Of a stretch of 10,445 nt of DNA, positions 6,801 through 10,445 are shown piece by piece; within the stretch, counting starts at the first letter, position 1; every line of letters begins with the position of its first letter. The notes under the pieces are model-generated. The model did no database searches and was not told the origin of the DNA. It was given only the letters and a program-made list of their open reading frames with translations. A program made the translations under genes and the position numbers. Source of the stretch: Candidatus Sumerlaeota bacterium (GTDB lineage: Bacteria; Sumerlaeota; Sumerlaeia; JADFCT01); the NCBI GenBank assembly GCA_026398575.1, contig JAPLSP010000589.1, positions 1 to 10,445 on the forward strand, in the 5' to 3' direction.

Positions 6801-7644
6801 GTGTGAATTGAACTACAGCTCGGATATTGATCTGATCGGCGTTTATGACGGTCCGGCTGACCCACTGTTCGCCAAGGCCATGGAGGAGGTTCGCGAAGAT
6901 TTGGCAAAGCACACCAACGAGGGCTACGCCTATCGGGTTGATTTGCGCCTGCGGCCCTACGGACGCTCCGGACAGCTGGTTCCGTCCGTGAGCACGATGG
7001 TGAATTACTATCGCGACAAGGCTTCGCACTGGGAAGTTCAAGCGCTGCTCAAAGCGCGTCCCATCGCGGGAAATCTACGAATCGGCCGCGAATTGCTCGA
7101 ACGCCTGCGGTTCGCATTCAAGCGGCAGCGCTCGCGCCAGGAAGTGGTGCGTTCGATCGAGACCTTGCGTTCGCAGGCCATCGCCCAAACCGCGCAGCGC
7201 CAGACGCTGGACGCCAACGGGCGGCTCGGCGCCAGCCACCAGCTCGATGTCAAGAACGGACGGGGTGGCATTCGCGATATTGAATTCCTCGTCCAAGGCT
7301 TGCAGATGATCCATGCCGTCGAATATGAAGAGGCGCTTGCAGCCAACACCATCGAGGCGCTCGGACTGCTGGCGAAACACGGAATCCTTCCCGTGCAAGT
7401 TTCGCGCGCCCTGCACGAATACTACGTCTTTATGCGACGCGTCGAGCATTTCCTCCAAATCCTGGACGACCGCCAGACGCATTCGCTGCCGCTGGACAAG
7501 GTGGAACTGTCCGCCCTTTCCAAGCGCGTCCTGGGCGGCAAAGTCACCGAAGAAATTTTCCGCGTCTGCATCGAAGAATGCCTGAAGCGGGTTTGGGGAA
7601 TATATCAGGAATATTTGCTGGGCAAAACCGAAAATTCCGACTGA
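3823..7644 (+). CDS. glnE: Glutamine synthetase adenylyltransferase/deadenylase with N-terminal tandem ACT domains
   Basis: GlnE controls glutamine synthetase by attaching AMP to, or removing it from, a tyrosine of GlnA. This protein has 1273 residues against about 946 in E. coli. Residues about 56-103 and 224-275 read as two ACT domains like those at the C-terminus of GlnD (DYAGEFSLFAGILAASGFEV; DTPAFLYSLSNALSLRDISI), joined by a charged helical linker. The first nucleotidyltransferase domain has GLGKFGG (477-483), SDFE (490-493) and LDLQLRPYG (Asp538). The second has FGKLGG (988-993), SSDID (999-1003), VDLRLRPYG (Asp1040) and a GIRDIEFLVQ helix. By analogy with E. coli, the first domain removes AMP and the second adds it. 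The first domain has Glu493 where the second metal-binding Asp is expected. The start at 3823 is bounded by a stop at 3802-3804; no clear ribosome binding site is seen. It stands alone, with glnA and glnB not in view. Confidence 0.94.
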   Translation: MPPMIEQLKRLHPGLDDALLERHLTHLPERYFECFDLESVARHLEGLGSLSPQQPVEVLIQFGSDGRVDCTFLAFDYAGEFSLFAGILAASGFEVESGDIFTYEREAPESAPPAQPPSSLPLTNHQRHLLRQRWLAFQRLPDRLRRRLVIDRFQGTIEPVDAPPVWAQELRERTLEIILKMENKEIEKARNRVNEMVTQRLESLQAQTPAVLYPIHLEIDNDGPYTRLKVVSEDTPAFLYSLSNALSLRDISIERVTIRTHERRIQDEIEFLSLSGQRITDAETLRQIKLSALFTKQFTYFLPSAPDPYAALTRFNNLLQDVTRLPEEGRWLERFSQTRNLDGLARVLGASDFIWEDFIRLQHEVLLPILEPGTQSGKFFDRSTLAARLEAALKEAASPEEWRQKLNEFKDHEIFLIDLDHILKAGSFDPRSLAENLNALAELIVRKAYSFAFDQLTRHYGVPRTVGGLEAHCAVLGLGKFGGVAMGYASDFELLFVYSDNGETDGPNRIKNAEFFERLVQSFRDTIKAKREGIFELDLQLRPYGNKGSLASSLEAFCRYFGPGGEAYAYERLALVRLRAVAGDPMLGAQIERLRDEFVYEAQTIEVRQIHDLRKKQLKEKTGERPNAKFSPGAMVDLEYAVQILQVTYAQIAPALKTPRIHEALEALLNAGLLSPLETGRLSNAYYFLRRLVNGLRMLRGNARDLFLPPADSEEFVHLAHRMGYERRGELDRSQQLYLDFETHTAAIRAFVERHFGRESLPGPLIGSVADLVLSDQAPPELIEKIFKAVGIQDGRQGMTNLQRLAGSGERRERFAMLAVLAFDMLRSKADPAMALNNWERFCDSLEDPKTHFETLLSQPRRLDILLSIFSNSQFLSDVLAINPGVFEWVTSPANLHRTLERAEVERELRERSRSLPEHEAWLDAIRIHRRREILRIGTRDICLGVPIRIITGEISALADGIVQATLERFWQTCAQPELSERFCILAFGKLGGCELNYSSDIDLIGVYDGPADPLFAKAMEEVREDLAKHTNEGYAYRVDLRLRPYGRSGQLVPSVSTMVNYYRDKASHWEVQALLKARPIAGNLRIGRELLERLRFAFKRQRSRQEVVRSIETLRSQAIAQTAQRQTLDANGRLGASHQLDVKNGRGGIRDIEFLVQGLQMIHAVEYEEALAANTIEALGLLAKHGILPVQVSRALHEYYVFMRRVEHFLQILDDRQTHSLPLDKVELSALSKRVLGGKVTEEIFRVCIEECLKRVWGIYQEYLLGKTENSD

Positions 7645-7666
7645 TCCGACCGGCCTATTCATCCGC

Positions 7667-7711
7667 CAGTCCGACGCGTCCGACCAGTCCGACGCGTCTG
7701 ACCCGTCCGAC
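7667..7711. repeat. Five tandem 9-bp units, consensus NNGTCCGAC
   Basis: The units are CAGTCCGAC, GCGTCCGAC, CAGTCCGAC, GCGTCTGAC and CCGTCCGAC, so the first four also form an 18-bp direct repeat with one mismatch. The array fills half of the 100-bp gap between the convergent stops of glnE and the bPH2 gene. Each 18-mer contains the self-complementary GACGCGTC. No terminator hairpin with a T-run is seen; the minus-strand gene stop is followed directly by six T. Confidence 0.75.
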
Positions 7712-7744
7712 TGTCGCAGCTTCTATTATTGGCTTTTCAAAAAA

Positions 7745-8524
7745 TCATCCCCCGCAGATTTGCTTTCGAAGCTGATTGGCTTCAGCTGCGATCGCGCGCA
7801 GGGCTTCCATTTCCTGAGAGCCCCAGGCGATGCCCAGCGCCGTCTTCGCCGGAAGCACGCAGGACGCGGAGGGAGCAGGGGCCGCCGGTGAAGCCGCAGC
7901 CACATCATAGGCGTCGCCCAGTCCGGAGCTGCGCGTCGAGCGCAGATATCCCATAATCAGGTCCCGGATTTCCTGCGGGTTGTCAATGCCGCGAAACACT
8001 CCCTGATGCAGCATCAACGCGAATTGGTTGGGATCCTTCTGGACAAGGTTTCCGCCGCCACCGGCGGTTTCCACCACCAGATTGTAGATTCCGAAGAGCC
8101 GTTGAAGCGGCCCTTGCTGGATGTTGAAATTCTGAATATTGTCGAACGTCAGCGTGATCTCGCGGATCATCCATACGCCTTCGCGTATGCGCAGACTGCG
8201 GTCGGTGATGATATAGTATCGCATCTCATAATCCAACCGCACGACGACATAGAAGAAGGCCGCCTCCAGGGCCACTGCAATCGCGATCAGCAAACCAATC
8301 AGCAAACCCAAAACATGCAACGCCGCGACGAAGACGACAATCGCCAGCAGAAGCGCCATCGTCAGGAAGCCATTGAAAATATAAAATCCGAGAAGGCGGT
8401 AGTGCAGATAGGCGCGCGCGGCGCGAAACACGCGGACCAGATCATGCGATCCGGCGGGAGGCGCCGGCGGCGCGGCGGGACACTTGAGCAACGAAAGGAC
8501 AAGGCTTTTTAGAAGCTCATACAT
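7745..8524 (-). CDS. Membrane-anchored bacterial PH (bPH2, YdbS-like) domain protein
   Basis: The protein has 259 residues. Two adjacent membrane helices lie at about 46-70 and 71-95, followed by a bPH2 domain (formerly DUF304) at about 97-194. The signatures of that domain are MRYYIITDRSLRIREGVW (101-118), LTFDNIQNFNIQQGPLQRLF (125-144) and YNLVVETAG. An Ala/Pro/Ser-rich linker (about 208-224) leads to a short amphipathic C-terminal helix, QEMEALRAIAAEANQLRKQI. YdbS/YdbT-type proteins are inner-membrane proteins with a cytoplasmic PH fold; their molecular role is poorly defined. It is the second gene of a two-gene operon: the upstream bPH2 gene ends 44 bases before this start. AGGGAA lies about eight bases ahead of the ATG. 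The product acts at the membrane (inference). Confidence 0.9.
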   Translation of the reverse strand: MYELLKSLVLSLLKCPAAPPAPPAGSHDLVRVFRAARAYLHYRLLGFYIFNGFLTMALLLAIVVFVAALHVLGLLIGLLIAIAVALEAAFFYVVVRLDYEMRYYIITDRSLRIREGVWMIREITLTFDNIQNFNIQQGPLQRLFGIYNLVVETAGGGGNLVQKDPNQFALMLHQGVFRGIDNPQEIRDLIMGYLRSTRSSGLGDAYDVAAASPAAPAPSASCVLPAKTALGIAWGSQEMEALRAIAAEANQLRKQICGG

Positions 8525-8568
8525 GGCGCTATTCCCTTTCCCGAGCGATGGGTGTCAGATGAACGTGC

Positions 8569-9159
8569 TCACTGTTTCTGGTCCTGCAAGGCGCGGCGGA
8601 CGCCGGCAAGGTCCGCGTGAATCTGGCGCAGCAGATCAAGCGCTTCGGGACTGGAAGTGGATTGCAGCGAAGCGGCGGGGGCGCTGACGGCCGATGGACT
8701 TGCAGCCGATGGACTTGCGGCAGCAATAGGCTCTGCGAGGCCACGCGTCGCACGATGTCCGCGCATCCGTCCATAAAGGAAATCGCGCAATGCCTCATAA
8801 TCGCGGATTCCTTGCAGCGACATCTCGGCGGCGGCGCTCCCGGAAGCGGTCTGGATGGAGAGCGACGCCAGCCCAAGCCATCGCTCAATCAGGCCGCGCG
8901 TCAGATGAATGTCCTGAATGCGCGCATACGTCAGGTTGATCTCGCGATGGAAGAGGATGCCCCAGCTCATGCTGATGCCTTCGGAGTCGAACCGATAGCG
9001 CAGGGTGTGATACTTGAAAAAAAGCGGGATGAAGACAATCGGGCAAAATATCAAACCGGCAAGCGACCAGAGAAAATACTGGAACAGCAATTGGGGGTCT
9101 GGCCGCGTCAGCGCGTAAATGCGCCTTTCGTCTATGGTTTGCTGCGGAGTGGCGGACAT
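8569..9159 (-). CDS. Second bPH2 (YdbT/YdbS-like) domain protein
   Basis: The protein has 196 residues. A hydrophobic segment at about 25-49 is long enough for one membrane pass or a hairpin. The bPH2 domain at about 52-131 has LRYRFDSEGISMSWGILFHR (53-72), INLTYARIQDIHLTRGLIER (74-93) and LGLASLSIQTASG. An Ala/Ser/Pro linker (about 142-170), partly made by a 15-bp tandem duplication in the DNA, is followed by a C-terminal amphipathic helix, PEALDLLRQIHADLAGVRRA. The start at 9159 is chosen because GAGGAGGG (9170-9177) precedes it and homology begins just after; the frame is open to 9510, but that stretch is antisense to hrpB. It is the first gene of the bPH2 operon. The matching layout of the two proteins suggests that they work as a pair. 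Confidence 0.88.
   Translation of the reverse strand: MSATPQQTIDERRIYALTRPDPQLLFQYFLWSLAGLIFCPIVFIPLFFKYHTLRYRFDSEGISMSWGILFHREINLTYARIQDIHLTRGLIERWLGLASLSIQTASGSAAAEMSLQGIRDYEALRDFLYGRMRGHRATRGLAEPIAAASPSAASPSAVSAPAASLQSTSSPEALDLLRQIHADLAGVRRALQDQKQ
8690..8718. repeat. 15-bp tandem duplication in the bPH2 linker
   Basis: GCCGATGGACTTGC occurs at 8690-8703 and again at 8705-8718, separated by one A. In the minus-strand gene it encodes the repeated peptide AASPS. The period is a multiple of three, so the frame is kept and only the disordered linker is lengthened. Confidence 0.8.
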
Positions 9160-9322
9160 GGGGCGCGAACCCTCCTCTGCATTGAACGGAATAGCTGCAA
9201 TAATATTCAATGCCGGCCGGAGCGCAATCGAAAAGCGAATGGATCGCTTTTTCGCGCTTGAGCTGCACGCCATATCGCTCATGATTCCGCAGACAGAATA
9301 TTCACACATTGACGCAGATCTC
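9160..9322. promoter_or_regulatory. Divergent control region between the bPH2 operon and hrpB
   Basis: Two perfect 8-bp inverted repeats lie between these divergent genes. GCATTGAA (9179-9186) pairs with TTCAATGC (9206-9213) over a 19-base AT-rich spacer, the geometry of a dimeric regulator site. AAAAGCGA (9231-9238) pairs with TCGCTTTT (9244-9251) over a 5-base loop, forming a tight hairpin. GAGGAGGG at 9170-9177 (minus strand) is the ribosome binding site of the bPH2 gene. No promoter hexamers are convincing, and operator function is inference. Confidence 0.4.
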
Positions 9323-10445
9323 ATGGCTCTTTGCGATTCGCTTCCCATTGATTCAATCATCCCCGCGCTGGCGGCGGCGCTCGAAAATGGAAAAGGCGCC
9401 GTTGTCGTGGCGCCGCCGGGCGCGGGCAAGACGACGCGCGTTCCGCCGGCGCTTGCAATGACATCGTTTCTTGCCAGCGGACGGCGCAAGGGCGATGCGC
9501 GCGCTGTCATGCTTCTGCAGCCCCGGCGCGTGGCCGCGCGCGCTGCGGCGGCGCGGATCGCAAGCGAACACGGATGGAAGATGGGACGCGAAGTCGGCTA
9601 TCAGATACGGTTTGAAAATCGCACCTCTCCTGACACGCTTCTGCGAGTGGTAACGGAAGGAATTCTCACGCGCCGGATTCAAAGCGATCCGTTTCTTGAG
9701 GGCATCAGTTGCGTCATACTGGACGAATTTCATGAGCGCAGCATCCACACGGATTTGGCGCTGGCGATGCTGCGCGAGATTCAGGCGACGGCGCGCGAGG
9801 ATTTGCGGATCGTCGTCATGTCGGCCACGATGGACCCGAAACCCGTAGCCGAATTTCTGGGCGGCGTCCCAATCTTTCAGAGCGAAGGCCGCCTATACCC
9901 GGTCGAGATCGAGCATCTCGAAGGCGCGATCTCGCCAACAGCCCCTATCTGGGAACAAACTGCAGCGCAAGTGAAGCGCGTGCTGAGTTCGGCGGCGCCT
10001 TGTCCGTGTTCGTCCGTGCCCGTCCGTGCCCGTCCGCGCCTCCCGCTGTCCCCCGGCCACGTAATGGTCTTCCTGCCGGGCATCGGGGAAATCCGGCGAA
10101 CACAAGCCTTGCTGCGCGACGTGGACGCGGATATTCACATCCTGCACAGTTCGGTTTCGAATGAAGAGCAGGACCGCGCTTTGCAGCCTTCCGAGCGGCG
10201 CAAAGTCATTCTCGCCACCAATATCGCGGAAACATCACTGACGATTGACGGCGTGCGAACCGTGATTGACACGGGACTGGCGCGAGTCCTTATCAGCGAC
10301 GCGCGGCTCGGCATTGACCGCCTCGAACTGCGCCGCATCAGCCGCGCCTCAGCCGCGCAACGCGCCGGTCGCGCGGGACGCACGGCGCCGGGACGCTGCA
10401 TCCGGCTCTGGAGCGCGCGCGAAAACGCCCGCATGGCCGAGAGCG
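9323..10445 (+). CDS. hrpB: ATP-dependent RNA helicase HrpB, N-terminal part (runs off the window)
   Basis: The window contains 374 codons of a DEAH-family helicase whose HrpB members are usually about 800 residues. Motifs in order are Walker A APPGAGKTT (30-38), LQPRRVAA (65-72), VTEGIL (110-115), DEFHER (134-139, the HrpB variant of DEAH), SAT (167-169), LHSS (274-277), ATNIAETSLTI (298-308) and QRAGRAGR (346-353). HrpB is a cytoplasmic NTP-dependent RNA helicase of unclear physiological role. The start at 9323 gives MALCDSLPIDSIIPAL, matching the usual LPID opening of the family. In-frame ATGs at 9239 and 9281 are possible, but the first sits in a hairpin loop. Residues about 226-244 are an unusual Pro/Arg/Cys-rich insertion, encoded largely by a 10-bp tandem repeat, between the two RecA-like domains. 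Confidence 0.95.
   Translation, partial: MALCDSLPIDSIIPALAAALENGKGAVVVAPPGAGKTTRVPPALAMTSFLASGRRKGDARAVMLLQPRRVAARAAAARIASEHGWKMGREVGYQIRFENRTSPDTLLRVVTEGILTRRIQSDPFLEGISCVILDEFHERSIHTDLALAMLREIQATAREDLRIVVMSATMDPKPVAEFLGGVPIFQSEGRLYPVEIEHLEGAISPTAPIWEQTAAQVKRVLSSAAPCPCSSVPVRARPRLPLSPGHVMVFLPGIGEIRRTQALLRDVDADIHILHSSVSNEEQDRALQPSERRKVILATNIAETSLTIDGVRTVIDTGLARVLISDARLGIDRLELRRISRASAAQRAGRAGRTAPGRCIRLWSARENARMAES
10001..10040. repeat. Four tandem 10-bp units (CGTCCGTGCC) inside hrpB
   Basis: The units are TGTCCGTGTT, CGTCCGTGCC, CGTCCGTGCC and CGTCCGCGCC. Because 10 is not a multiple of three, successive units are read in different frames, giving CPCSSVPVRARPR. The array lies in the hinge between helicase domains 1 and 2 and leaves the frame open. 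Its GTCCG core resembles the intergenic 9-bp array at 7667-7711. Confidence 0.85.

Noticed and set aside
7075..7662. 195-codon minus-strand open frame over the glnE end
   Set aside because: It covers the conserved second GlnE catalytic domain in antisense and shows no family motifs.
8006..8512. 168-codon plus-strand open frame opposite the bPH2 gene
   Set aside because: Gln/Arg/Asp-rich translation without motifs, antisense to a clear bPH2 domain and membrane helices.
9239..9322. Longer HrpB start at 9239 or 9281
   Set aside because: Neither has a ribosome binding site at usual distance, 9239 lies in a hairpin loop, and the extra residues do not resemble the HrpB N-terminus, which starts near LPID.

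Overview
The window is about 10.4 kb of bacterial DNA with moderately high GC coding sequence, interrupted by AT-rich or palindromic repeats between genes. It reads like a stretch of an uncultured, free-living Gram-negative-type bacterium. The TIM-barrel hydrolase-like gene and the ACT-carrying GlnE suggest Planctomycetota, Sumerlaeota or a neighbouring phylum, but this is inference from protein style; no rRNA or marker gene is present to settle it.

Layout. Positions 1-289 hold two diverged copies of a small repeat with AT-rich inverted ends. A CnoX/YbbN-type thioredoxin-TPR protein follows on the minus strand (290-1150). A divergent intergenic region leads to a secreted TIM-barrel glycoside-hydrolase-like gene on the plus strand (about 1375-2410). 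Its signal peptide and its barrel body lie in different frames, so the gene looks broken. Three TGAA-loop hairpins separate it from a GT2 glycosyltransferase (2575-3552). A large palindromic repeat (3632-3748) lies between that gene and glnE (3823-7644). A 9-bp tandem repeat sits in the gap between glnE and the convergent bPH2 pair (8524 down to 7745, and 9159 down to 8569, minus strand). Diverging from that pair is the 5' part of hrpB (9323 to the window end), which carries its own in-frame 10-bp tandem repeat.

Function. The genes are mostly housekeeping and do not form one pathway: redox-linked chaperoning (CnoX), polysaccharide synthesis or modification (GT2, hydrolase-like protein), nitrogen control (GlnE), a membrane-anchored PH-domain pair and an RNA helicase. 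The most interesting item is GlnE. It has about 300 extra N-terminal residues that read as two GlnD-like ACT domains ahead of the two usual nucleotidyltransferase domains. This suggests a glutamine synthetase modifier that carries its own amino-acid sensor. The second theme is repeats: at least five distinct small repeat types occur in 10 kb, one of them inside a coding sequence.
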